In this document: positions 1-8,176 of the stretch, piece after piece
Layout of the letters: the number at the start of each line of letters is the position of its first letter
Numbering within the stretch: position 1 is the stretch's first letter
Origin: an uncultured Myxococcales bacterium
GTDB lineage: Bacteria; Myxococcota_A; UBA9042
Assembly (NCBI GenBank): GCA_937910235.1
Contig: CALENB010000559.1
Span: 1-38,310, forward strand
Reading direction: 5' to 3'
Length of the DNA: 38,310 nucleotides
Made by a program: the position numbers and the translations under genes
The notes under the pieces: generated by a model
The model's input: the letters and a program-made list of their open reading frames with translations, nothing else
What the model was told of the DNA's origin: nothing
The model's database searches: none

Positions 1-228
1 CCGGACGCCGCTCCACCCGCGCCGCCAGCGCCGGATGCAGCACCGCCTGCTCCCGACGCAGCCCCGGCGCCGCCGACGACAGGTCCGCCTCGTCCTGGTG
101 GCGGCACCTCGGGCGAGAAGAAGCCCGACCCGGCCCCTGCGCCAGCGCCGCCGGACGGCGGCGCACCCCTACCGCCGCCTCCGGGCGGTGACGAAGCCCC
201 CCCGCCTCCGCCACCCGGCAAGGCTTGA
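1..228 (+). CDS. Pro/Ala-rich protein, C-terminal end (partial)
   Basis: This frame is open from the left edge to a TGA at 226-228 and gives 75 residues. The start lies outside the window. The visible part is almost only Pro, Ala, Gly and Asp with poly-Pro runs and one GEKKPD patch, so it is an extended low-complexity tail. Such tails are common in envelope-spanning or secreted proteins of Myxococcota (TonB-like and AgmX-like proteins, for example). No domain is visible, so no function can be given. The next gene follows after 17 bases in the same direction, which suggests one operon. The strict third-position GC pattern supports this frame over the overlapping ones. Confidence 0.6.
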   Translation, partial: PDAAPPAPPAPDAAPPAPDAAPAPPTTGPPRPGGGTSGEKKPDPAPAPAPPDGGAPLPPPPGGDEAPPPPPPGKA

Positions 229-245
229 GCTAGAAGGAGCCCACC

Positions 246-560
246 ATGACCCTGCCACGCCCGCTCGTAGCGTTCTTTCTCGGCCTCGCCGCTTTGGTCA
301 TGGTGATGTCCTTCACGCCCACGGAAGCCCATGCCAAGAAGGCGAGCGCTCGTGGTAAGAACCGGATCAAAGTCGACCAGTACGCCAGTGGCAGCTCCGG
401 CGGCGCAACCGACCTTGGCGTCGCAGAGATCGAGGGTCGGATCTTCAAGCCCGCGGTCTTCTTCGTGTTGGCGCGGTCCGACTTCCAGTACCAGGCCATT
501 AAGTTCCGCAATTCGTTCGTCGAGCGCATCGTGAAGAGCGCGGTCCGGCGGCCATTCTAG
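246..560 (+). CDS. small secreted protein of unknown function
   Basis: A 104-residue protein starts at an ATG preceded by GAAGGAG with good spacing. Residues 1-30 form a signal peptide (hydrophobic run followed by EAHA), so the mature protein of about 74 residues is exported. The mature part has a Gly/Ser-rich turn, then an EIEGRI-x-KPAVFFVL segment, and ends in IVKSAVRRPF. I have an unverified impression that small proteins with this kind of ending occur next to TonB/AgmX-like genes in Myxococcota. The Pro-rich protein just upstream would fit such a context. No enzymatic motif is visible. The gene ends at a hairpin-forming repeat and converges on coaD. Confidence 0.7.
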   Translation: MTLPRPLVAFFLGLAALVMVMSFTPTEAHAKKASARGKNRIKVDQYASGSSGGATDLGVAEIEGRIFKPAVFFVLARSDFQYQAIKFRNSFVERIVKSAVRRPF

Positions 561-569
561 GTCGCTGCG

Positions 570-617
570 GTGCTGGGTCGTCGCGGCGCTGGGTCGCCGC
601 GGTGCTGGGTCGTCGCG
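570..617. repeat. three tandem 16-bp units between convergent genes
   Basis: Three consecutive 16-base units lie at 570-585, 586-601 and 602-617. The first and third are identical (GTGCTGGGTCGTCGCG); the middle one differs at two positions. They occupy most of the 77-bp gap between the stop of the small secreted protein and the stop of coaD, and they contribute one arm of the hairpin described next. Confidence 0.7.
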
Positions 618-631
618 AAATGGCGGCGACC
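592..631. terminator. candidate bidirectional terminator hairpin
   Basis: A perfect 9-bp inverted repeat (GGTCGCCGC at 592-600 and GCGGCGACC at 623-631) encloses a 22-base loop. It sits exactly between two convergent genes, where a shared terminator is expected. There is no strong T-run on either side, so intrinsic termination would be weak and this remains a candidate. Confidence 0.4.
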
Positions 632-637
632 TGTGGC

Positions 638-1129
638 CTAGGCGCCAAATCGACGCTTCAGCGCTCGGTCGACCAGCGCCGGCACTAGACCGCTCACGTC
701 GCCTCCCAAGCTCGCCACCTCGCGCACCAACTTCGACGAGACGTGGAAGTTGTCGCGTTCCGTCATCAGAAAGACCGTCTCTAGCTCTGGCAGCAGTCGC
801 TTGTTCATCGTGGCGAGCTGGAACTCGTATTCGAAGTCCGTCACCCCGCGCAGGCCGCGCAGCACGACCGGCGCGCCGGCGCTCTCAGCGGCCTTGACCA
901 TGAGCCCGGTGAACACCACGACCTCGACCTCCGGCTGGTCCTGGAAGACCTCCCGGATCATCGCCTGTCGCTCCTCCAGCGAGAACAACGCCGATTTGTC
1001 GGCGTTCTGAGCGAGGGCGATGATGACGCGATCGAAGATCTTCAGCCCGCGCTGCACGATATTGACGTGGCCGTTCGTGATGGGATCGAACGACCCCGGA
1101 TAGAACGCGACGCGTGTGTCGTTGCTCAT
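638..1129 (-). CDS. coaD: phosphopantetheine adenylyltransferase
   Basis: CoaD transfers AMP from ATP to 4'-phosphopantetheine to make dephospho-CoA, the penultimate step of coenzyme A synthesis, in the cytoplasm. The 163-residue length is normal for the bacterial hexameric family. Residues 11-21 hold the nucleotidyltransferase signature PGSFDPITNGH with the catalytic TxGH-type motif at 18-21. The second family motif, SSKLVREVA, lies near residue 131. The ATG is preceded by AGGAAG at good spacing. It is the last gene of the leftward train and lies 102 bp after the amidase gene. No separate promoter was recognised in that gap. Confidence 0.96.
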   Translation of the reverse strand: MSNDTRVAFYPGSFDPITNGHVNIVQRGLKIFDRVIIALAQNADKSALFSLEERQAMIREVFQDQPEVEVVVFTGLMVKAAESAGAPVVLRGLRGVTDFEYEFQLATMNKRLLPELETVFLMTERDNFHVSSKLVREVASLGGDVSGLVPALVDRALKRRFGA

Positions 1130-1231
1130 GATCGTACTTCCTGGTGTGCGTGACGGGTTGTCAGGTCGGCGCGGGGCTCTCGGCTGTGCATGCTGCCGGC
1201 TCGGCGGTGTCGGCTGAATGGTGTCGTGGCC

Positions 1232-3709
1232 CTAGTCTCGGCGTTCCCATTCATCAGGGAAATCACCAGCCTCCCACAGATCCTCAAGCACGCTGGTTGG
1301 ATCGGCGAGCTCATCGATCTCGTCCACAATAAACGCGTCGCCGTGGTCGTCTTCCAGCAGGTCAGGATCGATCTTGCCGCGCGCTTCCGTACGGATTCGG
1401 TCCTGCTCTTTTCGATACTTGCGCCGCTCCTTGGTGATGTCGGCTTTGTTCATCTTGGTGAAGACTTTACCTTGGGTCCGCGTCGTCTCGAACGTGATCC
1501 ACTGCAGAAAATGGATCGGATGGAAGTGGTACAGCACCCCGTCCCAAGTGTCGCCAAACTGCAGATCGATGTGTTTGGCGACCTCTTCCGTCAACCAGAC
1601 GAACGGCGTGAAACGCTGAATTTCCCGGGCGAATAGCGTCTTCAACAGATTGTTTTGGCTGTCCTGGAGCAGCTCCCGTTCGATGGCCTTGCCGACATCC
1701 TTGCCCTCCTGCGCCCCCGCTAGCACGCGATACCAGTCGACCTGGTCGCTCCACTCGCTCACGTGCCGCGTGATGCCCTTGCGCAGACGTCGCTTCAGTC
1801 GGTCCGCCTCTGGTCCGCCGTCCTCGTAGAACTCCCTGATCGTCGCCGCTTCGACACGTCGGTCCTCCGACAAAAAGTCGCCGCGTAGGACACGACTACG
1901 TTCGTCATCGTCTTGCAGCACGACGGCCCACACGTCGTCCGTGTCGATTTGCAGCGTCGGATTCGGGTCGGGGTCGTATTCAAGCCAGTGCGCGCCGTGC
2001 TGACCCACGAGGTCAACAGCGTCCCGCCAGCGGCCATCGGCGAAGATCTCGACGTGCACCGTACCTTCGCAGGATTCACCGCCGACACCGAGCAGCGGGC
2101 CGGCGTGGCCGAGGACCTTTCCGGCCTTGACGAGGATGGCTTCGGCGCCAGACCGCTCGAATAATGCGACATTCGCGCCACGCAACGCTGTGACGCCGTT
2201 GCCAACGGAGTTCGTCACGCGCGTCACATCGGCGTCGGCACACCCGACTGCGTCCTCGTCGGTCACCGGGCCGTCGATCTCACCGTCCTCGTCGTCGGCG
2301 TCTTCGTCGGTGTCGTCGCTGTCGTCATCGCGGCTGTCTTTGGCGACCTTCTTCTTCGCCTTCTTGTCCTTCTTCTTCTTGTCCTTCTTGCCCTTCTTGC
2401 CCTTCTTGCCCTTCTTGCCCTTCTTCTTCTTGCGGCCCTTGCCGTCGTCGTCCTCGTCTTCTTCTTCGGGGATCTCCTCTTCGCCCTTGTCGACCTTCGT
2501 CAACGTCGCGAACCACTCTGGCATCTGCGCCAAGTTGCCAGGGAGCACCTTCTTCTTCACTGACTCCGGGTCCATCGCGAAGCGCTGCAAGTGCATGTAG
2601 AGGGAGTAGAAGACGAACGTTCGCTCCTTGTCCTCGCGCGGATCAAAGTCGATCTCGTGCCTCAGGAGCACGAAGTTGTTGGAGCCCCCGCTGGGTACCG
2701 GGCCGTTGCGCGCGGCCACGACCGTGCCATCGAGCATCGCGCGCACGTCCGCGCCAGACCGGATCGGGAGGTGGATACCGCCGTGCCACGTCCCGTTCAG
2801 GCCGACCGGGAAGTAGCCGCCGGAGTCGTTGCCGACCTCGTTTCGCTTGAAGTACTGCGCCGCGAGGGTTTGAATCTCGCGCTTGTTGCGCCAGTTCGCG
2901 CGCGCTTGCTTGCGCGTCCACGTGACAGGAAAGGCGTTGCTGCGGCCTGTGAGTCCGCTGATGAGACGGCGCCAATCGAAGGCTGGACCCGGATCAGCCT
3001 TCTCTGGATTGACGTGCCAGTGACCGTATATGCCCACCTTCTCGGCGCGATTGCCACCATCCACATCCGGGATGAAGTGCGGCACAACCTCGCCGTCACT
3101 CGTCACCGGCACGGCGAGGTCGATCTTCGGGTACTGCTCCTTTAGCGTGCTGAGCAGGGCGATCAACGCCTCGTACTGTTCGTCGGTGTAGCCGTAGCTC
3201 ATCCACGGATGGCCCTGAATCTCCATCTGCTCGATCGGCCGCTCCCCCTGACCCTTCGGCGGATTGGAGGACTTCAAGTGATTGAAGAGCATGCAGTTCA
3301 TGTCGATGCCGATCGAACGATTGTTCCATGCGCCGGCATGCATCGTCAGGCTCGCGGTGTCGGCCCACTGGTAGATCGTGCCATCCCAATCGATGCCGAA
3401 GTGAGACGACAGCCCTCGGCTCAACAGCACGCGGTAGCAGACAGCCGAGGACTGCGTGATATCCGCGTGGATGATCACCATGTCGACGACTTCACGCACC
3501 GGCCCTGCGTCGCGCGTCCGAACGATGCCCTTGTCGGTCTTGATCTTGCGAGGTCGTGTCAGCTCACGGCCGCTTTCGGTGTTGAACTTGCTCTCGAAAC
3601 CGCTGCCGCCTTCCTGATAGTTCACGACCTTCACGTCAGGGATGAACACCTTCTCACCTGAGACGATAATGCTGCCGCCCTTGCCGACGTGCGTGCTGTT
3701 GCCGCTCAT
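1232..3709 (-). CDS. N-acetylmuramoyl-L-alanine amidase (AmpD/PGRP type) with split M23-like module
   Basis: This 825-residue protein appears to act on peptidoglycan. Residues 75-250 form an Amidase_2 domain. Candidate zinc ligands are H81 (VIIHAD), H230 (YGHWHVNPEKADP) and D239, with the family's HFGIDWDGTIYQ and HAGAWNNRSIGID segments. Residues 298-380 look like the first half of an M23/LytM fold (H309-x3-H313 where HxxxD is usual, then a G-V-V-A-A strand and FYSLYMHL). The second half (V-x-A-G-x-V-L-G, then TVHVEIF at 550-556 where HLHFE is usual) comes only after a very charged insert at about 407-487 (Glu/Asp, then Lys-Lys-Gly repeats, then Asp). Residues 560-825 are unassigned. No signal peptide is visible. 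The start at 3709 overlaps the vWA stop as ATGA. An upstream extension of the frame is rejected because it reads antisense-like sequence inside the vWA gene. Confidence 0.85.
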   Translation of the reverse strand: MSGNSTHVGKGGSIIVSGEKVFIPDVKVVNYQEGGSGFESKFNTESGRELTRPRKIKTDKGIVRTRDAGPVREVVDMVIIHADITQSSAVCYRVLLSRGLSSHFGIDWDGTIYQWADTASLTMHAGAWNNRSIGIDMNCMLFNHLKSSNPPKGQGERPIEQMEIQGHPWMSYGYTDEQYEALIALLSTLKEQYPKIDLAVPVTSDGEVVPHFIPDVDGGNRAEKVGIYGHWHVNPEKADPGPAFDWRRLISGLTGRSNAFPVTWTRKQARANWRNKREIQTLAAQYFKRNEVGNDSGGYFPVGLNGTWHGGIHLPIRSGADVRAMLDGTVVAARNGPVPSGGSNNFVLLRHEIDFDPREDKERTFVFYSLYMHLQRFAMDPESVKKKVLPGNLAQMPEWFATLTKVDKGEEEIPEEEDEDDDGKGRKKKKGKKGKKGKKGKKDKKKKDKKAKKKVAKDSRDDDSDDTDEDADDEDGEIDGPVTDEDAVGCADADVTRVTNSVGNGVTALRGANVALFERSGAEAILVKAGKVLGHAGPLLGVGGESCEGTVHVEIFADGRWRDAVDLVGQHGAHWLEYDPDPNPTLQIDTDDVWAVVLQDDDERSRVLRGDFLSEDRRVEAATIREFYEDGGPEADRLKRRLRKGITRHVSEWSDQVDWYRVLAGAQEGKDVGKAIERELLQDSQNNLLKTLFAREIQRFTPFVWLTEEVAKHIDLQFGDTWDGVLYHFHPIHFLQWITFETTRTQGKVFTKMNKADITKERRKYRKEQDRIRTEARGKIDPDLLEDDHGDAFIVDEIDELADPTSVLEDLWEAGDFPDEWERRD
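2383..2427. repeat. 9-bp tandem repeat encoding Lys-Lys-Gly units
   Basis: Four perfect copies of CCTTCTTGC (2383-2418) and one degenerate copy (2419-2427) lie inside the amidase gene. Read on the minus strand they encode KKG units in the centre of the charged insert. Neighbouring sequence is also a Lys/Asp/Glu homopolymer-like run. The unit length keeps the frame, so copy-number change would lengthen or shorten the linker without breaking the protein. Confidence 0.8.
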
Positions 3710-5430
3710 GTCTGCTCTCCACGTCGGAAGATCCGGCCTATCAGACGGAAGAAGAACCGCGCGATGAAGAAGAGGATGAGCAGGGTGATGAGCGCGGCGA
3801 TCACCAACAGCGCGACCCCGACGTAGACGTAGACCTGGTAGCCCATGGCGTCTTGCGCAGACACCGCGAGGTCCGTCACTCCGTCCACGATCGTCGCCTT
3901 GAGACCTTTGATCTCGGCGACCTGTACCTTCATCACCTTTGAGGTCTCGCTGATGTGCTTGCCCTTCTCCGTGACGCCGCGGACCTTGATGCGCAGACCA
4001 AGCTTGCCGTCGATCTCGTCCGGCTGCGGGTGGGTGAAGTCGATGACCACTTGGCCGAGCAGCTCGTTGCCTAGATCGCCGATTTTCTGGGCGAGCAGCG
4101 CCTCGTTCCGCGCTGTGCGGTACGTGCCTCCCGTTCGCTCCGACAACAAGCGCAGACGCTGCAGCTCGTCGCGTCGTGCCAAGCTGCCGATACCGAGGCT
4201 GAAGATCTTGATGTCCGCCGCCCGTGCCACTCCGAGCCACTTCACCGCTTTGGCGTGGAACATCGACTGCTCCAGCGTGATCCGGCGATCCAAGGCCTTC
4301 TTCAGGCAGGTTGTGTGATCCGCGCCGTTCGCGTCGCGGCATGGCGCCGGCGGTCGGCGTTTGCACAGCTCGATGTCGTCGAGGTAGCCATCGTGGCCAT
4401 CCGAGATCAGCACCAGGGCCTTCTGTTCGCCAGGGCGTCCATCCTGCAGCAAGATCCGTAGACCTTCGTCCATCGCCGACGTACGAAAGTCGAGCCGATC
4501 GCCCGCTTCTTCGTGTGCTTCGCGCTCTTGCATCGTGCGCTTGAGGTTCTTGGCCATCAGCGAGCCGTCACCAAACCCCTCAAGTCGATCGGTTGGAATG
4601 TCGCAGTAGCGGGTCGGGTCGTAGAAAGGTTTGCCGAGGTTGAACAGGCGCGGGAACTTGCCACGGAACGAGGTCATGGCCCGATCGCCGATGATATCGG
4701 CCAGCGCACCGGCGTCGGCCTGCAGTCCACAGAGATCGGTGCCCGGCTTGAACTCCTTGCCCTTCGGGCCAAGCGTGATCGCCTCCCCGCTGATCGCTGC
4801 CGCCCGAGCCTGCGCACACTTGGTGCGAATCGTCAGGCTCTCGATGTCTTGGAGCTCACTGCTGTAAGACGCTAATGAGACGGCGCTGCGGATTCGGTCG
4901 CTGTACCACAGCACATTGACCCGATCGGTCTTGCCAAACTGCTTGAGCAACAACGCCACCGCCTCCCGCAGCTGTGGGCCGAGGCTGCCGCGCTTCAGCG
5001 CCGGATGCTCGTGTCCCGCGACCACGATGACCGCCGCCGTACCGACCCCGGCCTTGCTCGCCGCCCAGAGCTTGCCTTCCCGGGCCTGTGGCGCTTCGAT
5101 GTCTTCGTTCTTGAGCAGCTTGCCCAGTTTGAAGGCGGCCAGCGGCGGTCCCGCTGTCGTCGTGCCGCTGCGCACCTCGAGGCTGCGAATCGCGTCCAGC
5201 TTGATGGGCCGCGTGCCCCGGCCAAGAATCGTCGCCAGGACCCGCACCTTTGGCCAAGCGCTCGTGTCGACCTGGTTGATCCTGACCTGCGGCAGGCGAA
5301 CGTTGGCCGGCCCCACGCTTTTGGCGTGCGCGGGAGTGGGGGCGAACGCAGCGGCTAGGCCGCAAGATAGGGCGACCAGCGCGACGCGTCGATAGGAGCC
5401 CCCGCGCTGTTGGCGTGCGCGCGTCCTCAT
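3706..5430 (-). CDS. membrane-anchored vWA-domain protein with degenerate MIDAS
   Basis: A 574-residue exported protein. Residues 1-36 are a signal peptide (Ala-rich, ending AHA). A von Willebrand A-like fold spans about 130-455: strand VIVVAG at 134-139, ALVLISDGHDG at 338-348, and IKIFSLGIG at 407-415. The normal DxSxS metal-binding loop is replaced by AGHEH at 138-142, although the later D344-G345 is present. There is a long insert between the first strand and the DG strand, with several Cys residues (205, 234, 276, 356, 364, 375). A transmembrane helix at about 531-561 followed by RRGEQT anchors the C-terminus, leaving the vWA domain in the periplasm. ATGA overlaps link it to the genes on both sides. 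The role is unknown; a scaffold or adhesion function is more likely than metal-dependent binding. Confidence 0.8.
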   Translation of the reverse strand: MRTRARQQRGGSYRRVALVALSCGLAAAFAPTPAHAKSVGPANVRLPQVRINQVDTSAWPKVRVLATILGRGTRPIKLDAIRSLEVRSGTTTAGPPLAAFKLGKLLKNEDIEAPQAREGKLWAASKAGVGTAAVIVVAGHEHPALKRGSLGPQLREAVALLLKQFGKTDRVNVLWYSDRIRSAVSLASYSSELQDIESLTIRTKCAQARAAAISGEAITLGPKGKEFKPGTDLCGLQADAGALADIIGDRAMTSFRGKFPRLFNLGKPFYDPTRYCDIPTDRLEGFGDGSLMAKNLKRTMQEREAHEEAGDRLDFRTSAMDEGLRILLQDGRPGEQKALVLISDGHDGYLDDIELCKRRPPAPCRDANGADHTTCLKKALDRRITLEQSMFHAKAVKWLGVARAADIKIFSLGIGSLARRDELQRLRLLSERTGGTYRTARNEALLAQKIGDLGNELLGQVVIDFTHPQPDEIDGKLGLRIKVRGVTEKGKHISETSKVMKVQVAEIKGLKATIVDGVTDLAVSAQDAMGYQVYVYVGVALLVIAALITLLILFFIARFFFRLIGRIFRRGEQT

Positions 5431-5825
5431 GCGCCGAACCGAAGCGCGGACACCGTGAGCGTGCCAACGCGCTGTTGGTCTTGCCAGCGGCCATCGGTCG
5501 TCATGGCCACGAGCTCAACGTCGTAATTGCCCGCAATCAGCTGGTCGTACGGATAGGGGAGCTCGACGCGGCGCTCTTCGCCCGGCGCTAGCGTGCACAC
5601 AGGCGCGACATGCACTGCGGCGCCGTGGCGCATGACGATGGTGACGTGGCAGGCGCCGCGCGCGTCGTCCCGCAAGCCGACGAGCAGCGGCAGGCCAGGA
5701 AAGAGCGGGGCGTTGTCGTCCCACGTCAGCATCGGGTGGGGCTGTGCGCTGGCGAGCCCGCCGATCGCGCCAGCAACCGCGCCCCCGGCCACCAGTTGCA
5801 GGAATGTGCGCCGTTCCATGGTCAT
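5427..5825 (-). CDS. small Tat-exported beta-sandwich protein
   Basis: A 132-residue protein. The N-terminus has a clear twin-arginine signal (ERRTFLQ followed by a Gly/Ala-rich hydrophobic stretch and ASA), so a folded protein would be exported through Tat. The mature part of about 105 residues alternates short beta-type strands (PLLVGLRD, CHVTIVMRHG, RRVELPYPY, NYDVELVAM, VGTLTVSAL), like an Ig-type or SoxY/SoxZ-like sandwich. No family is assigned with certainty. An in-frame ATG at 5819 is an equally possible start. Its stop overlaps the vWA start (ATGA), so it is translationally coupled with the vWA protein and the amidase. Confidence 0.75.
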   Translation of the reverse strand: MTMERRTFLQLVAGGAVAGAIGGLASAQPHPMLTWDDNAPLFPGLPLLVGLRDDARGACHVTIVMRHGAAVHVAPVCTLAPGEERRVELPYPYDQLIAGNYDVELVAMTTDGRWQDQQRVGTLTVSALRFGA

Positions 5826-5885
5826 GACGCGAGGCTAGCGGTCAGCACCTCGTTCGACAAGGCACGGCGCAGCATTGAGGCCGCG

Positions 5886-6869
5886 TCAGTCGCCGTGCAA
5901 GTAGCCCTGGGGCGGCCCAGCGAGGCGGCGACTGTCGACGTCCATCTGCACGCCCTCACCGACCTCTGCGATACCGATGGGCACCGCTGCGCATACGCCG
6001 GCAAGCGCCGCGGCCACGTCTTGCTCCCACGGCGCGGTGACTAAGAGCGCGTAGTCGTCGCCCCCAGTAGCGCAGCCATCACGCCAATCCCAGCCCAGCT
6101 CGCGGCAGAGCGTCTCCCGCTCAGGGCTCATCCAGCTTGGTCGCGGTAGTTGGATGCGCAGCGCGCAGCGGCTCTCTCCGGCCAAGCGCGCGGCATCGAG
6201 CCACAGCCCGTCTGAGACGTCGATCGCCCCGATTGGGCCGGGCAGCTCAGCGAGTCGGAGCCCCGCCGCGATGAGAGGCTGCGGTCGCAGATGAGCCTCG
6301 ATGCAGGCTCGCAGCTGCCGGTCATCGCGGCCGTGCAGCAGGGCGTGGAGCCCCAGCCCGGCGCGTCCGACGTCGCCAACGAGCCACACACGATGGCCAG
6401 GTCGGGTGCAGCTGCGTGTGAGCAGGTGACCTCGCTGCTCGCCTACGGCCGTGACGGTCCACCGCTGTGGGCCTGCGCCGATGCCGATGTCGCCGCCGAT
6501 GACCGTCACGTTGAGCGGGTCACACAACCGCGCTAGCCCAACGGCGGCCTCCAATACGTCGTCGACGTCGTCGTCGGCCCCGAGTTCGAGCGCGACCAGG
6601 AGAAAGCGCGGCACGGCGCCCATCGCAGCCAGATCGGAGAGGTTCACCGCGGCAGCGCGATGTCCGACCGCGTCCGGCGGCGTCTGGTCTGGCAGCCAGT
6701 CTTGGCCGGCGACGATGCTGTCGACGGTGAGCACGGTGTTGCCGGACAAAGCGATCACCGCGGCGTCGTCGCCTGGTCCAACGGGTAGATTGGCGCGCGG
6801 TGGTCGTCGCCAGATCTCAAGCAACTCGGCCAACAGGGCGCGCTCGCCTACGCGCGAAGCCCGCCTCAT
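5886..6869 (-). CDS. thiL: thiamine-monophosphate kinase
   Basis: ThiL phosphorylates thiamine monophosphate with ATP to thiamine diphosphate, the last step of cofactor synthesis. The 327-residue length is typical. Diagnostic segments are visible: GPGDDAAV at residues 31-38, TVDSIVAGQDW, GHRAAAVNLSDLAAMGA for nucleotide and metal binding, GGDIG, and IDVSDGLWLDA in the C-terminal half. The ATG overlaps the stop of the dnaJ-like gene (ATGA at 6866-6869), so it is coupled to the chaperone genes. The stop is 60 bp before the Tat protein start. Confidence 0.95.
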   Translation of the reverse strand: MRRASRVGERALLAELLEIWRRPPRANLPVGPGDDAAVIALSGNTVLTVDSIVAGQDWLPDQTPPDAVGHRAAAVNLSDLAAMGAVPRFLLVALELGADDDVDDVLEAAVGLARLCDPLNVTVIGGDIGIGAGPQRWTVTAVGEQRGHLLTRSCTRPGHRVWLVGDVGRAGLGLHALLHGRDDRQLRACIEAHLRPQPLIAAGLRLAELPGPIGAIDVSDGLWLDAARLAGESRCALRIQLPRPSWMSPERETLCRELGWDWRDGCATGGDDYALLVTAPWEQDVAAALAGVCAAVPIGIAEVGEGVQMDVDSRRLAGPPQGYLHGD

Positions 6870-8092
6870 GAGGCACGTCCTTTCGGCATCGGGCTCACGT
6901 CGGCACGACCGGCCTCGTCGGCTGCCTCAGCGGGGGGGGAATCGTCACCCTCGCGTCCAGCCACACGGACGCGCTCACCCGCACGGTCGTGACGATCGGC
7001 GGCGGCGACGGCGTCGAGCTGGGTCTCATACCGGGCTCGTCTCGCAAACCGCGCCATTCCGAGCTGGCTCTCGAGGCTTCGCAGCGCCGCACCGTCCGCC
7101 TCGCTGATGGCGTCCGGCACATCGACCATGATCACGTAGCGCAGGTCGCCGCGGTGCTGATCCCTGCGCAGCAACCCCTGCTGCGGCACGCGCAGCTCGC
7201 GACCGCTCCAGCTGCCGGCTGGCACGCGCAGGCGCTGCAGGCCGGCCAGCGTCGGCACGTCGCGGGTGCAGCCGCACGTCGCTTCACTCCACGACAACGG
7301 CAACTGGCAGATCAGATCGTCGCCTCGAGGCTCGAGCAGCGGGTGCTTTGCGATGTGGGTGGCCACGATCACATCGCCCGGTATCCCGCCACGCGGCGCC
7401 ATCTCGCCGGCGCCGCGGACACGCAGCGTCGCCGCAGCGCCAAGCCGAGCTGGCACATTGAACGCCACCTCCCTTCGGTCCTGCACGCGCCCCGATCCGT
7501 CGCAGGTGTCGCACGGGGCGAGCAGCACCTCGCCGCGCCCGCCGCAGAAGCCACAGACCTGTCGCTGGCGTCGCACACCCACCTTGAGGTGGCCTTCACC
7601 CATACACACATGGCAGCCCGGGTTGCGGTCCGGCTGCACGGTTCCGACACCGTCGCAGGTGGCACAGGTTGTCTCGTAGTCGACCATGACATGCCACGAG
7701 CCGCCCAACGCTGCGACAGCGAGCGGCACTTCACAGGTCACCCTCAAGTCTCTGCCCCTGGGCCGCCCCGGCAGGGCTTTGGGGCGTCGTCGCAGTCGCC
7801 CAACGATCCCGTCGATTCGGTCCAGCGCTCGCTCCGCGCGCGGATCGTCGACCATGCGCAGGGGATCCATCAGCACGAGCTTGCGGTCATAGATTTCGCG
7901 CAGACTCGCGTCGCTGAGCTCGCTGTAGGCCGCAGCAATGCGCTGAAAGCGCTCTGTCGCCAGCCGGGAACCGCCGCGCAGGTCTGGGTGATAGACGCGC
8001 GACAGCCGATGGTAGGCTTCCTTGAGTCGTCGTGCGTCAGCCCCCACCGGGACTCCGAGCACGCGGTAGTGGTCGGGCTGGTACAAGGCCAT
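6866..8092 (-). CDS. dnaJ: DnaJ-type (Hsp40) co-chaperone
   Basis: DnaJ stimulates the ATPase of DnaK and delivers substrates. The J-domain starts right at the N-terminus and contains YHPD (the HPD triad) before LRGG. After a spacer without a clear Gly/Phe region, four zinc-finger motifs follow in order: CATCDGVG, CHVCMGEG, CGFCGGRG and CDTCDGSG. A C-terminal substrate-binding beta domain and a charged tail ending PMPKGRAS complete it. In-frame starts exist at 8119 (GTG), 8104 (ATG) and 8092 (ATG); none has a strong ribosome site. I chose 8092 because it gives a normal J-domain N-terminus. The missing G/F region and the tail make it a DnaJ variant. It lies downstream of dnaK and overlaps thiL. 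Confidence 0.88.
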   Translation of the reverse strand: MALYQPDHYRVLGVPVGADARRLKEAYHRLSRVYHPDLRGGSRLATERFQRIAAAYSELSDASLREIYDRKLVLMDPLRMVDDPRAERALDRIDGIVGRLRRRPKALPGRPRGRDLRVTCEVPLAVAALGGSWHVMVDYETTCATCDGVGTVQPDRNPGCHVCMGEGHLKVGVRRQRQVCGFCGGRGEVLLAPCDTCDGSGRVQDRREVAFNVPARLGAAATLRVRGAGEMAPRGGIPGDVIVATHIAKHPLLEPRGDDLICQLPLSWSEATCGCTRDVPTLAGLQRLRVPAGSWSGRELRVPQQGLLRRDQHRGDLRYVIMVDVPDAISEADGAALRSLESQLGMARFARRARYETQLDAVAAADRHDRAGERVRVAGREGDDSPPAEAADEAGRADVSPMPKGRAS

Positions 8093-8176
8093 GATGAATC
8101 GCATTGCCGATGCCGGCACCAGCGGTTGAAGAGTCAGCGGGTCGGTGGTGACTCAGTCTGGTTTGGTCCGCTTCCC

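Noticed and set aside
2340-2441. CRISPR-like or satellite array in the CTTCTTGCC-rich stretch
   Set aside because: It is a coding low-complexity tract for Lys/Gly without spacers; the reading frame continues through it.
3710-4366. N-terminal extension of the amidase frame by 219 codons
   Set aside because: It lies inside the vWA gene in another frame, is Arg/Gly-rich without domains, and the ATGA overlap at 3706-3709 gives a natural start.
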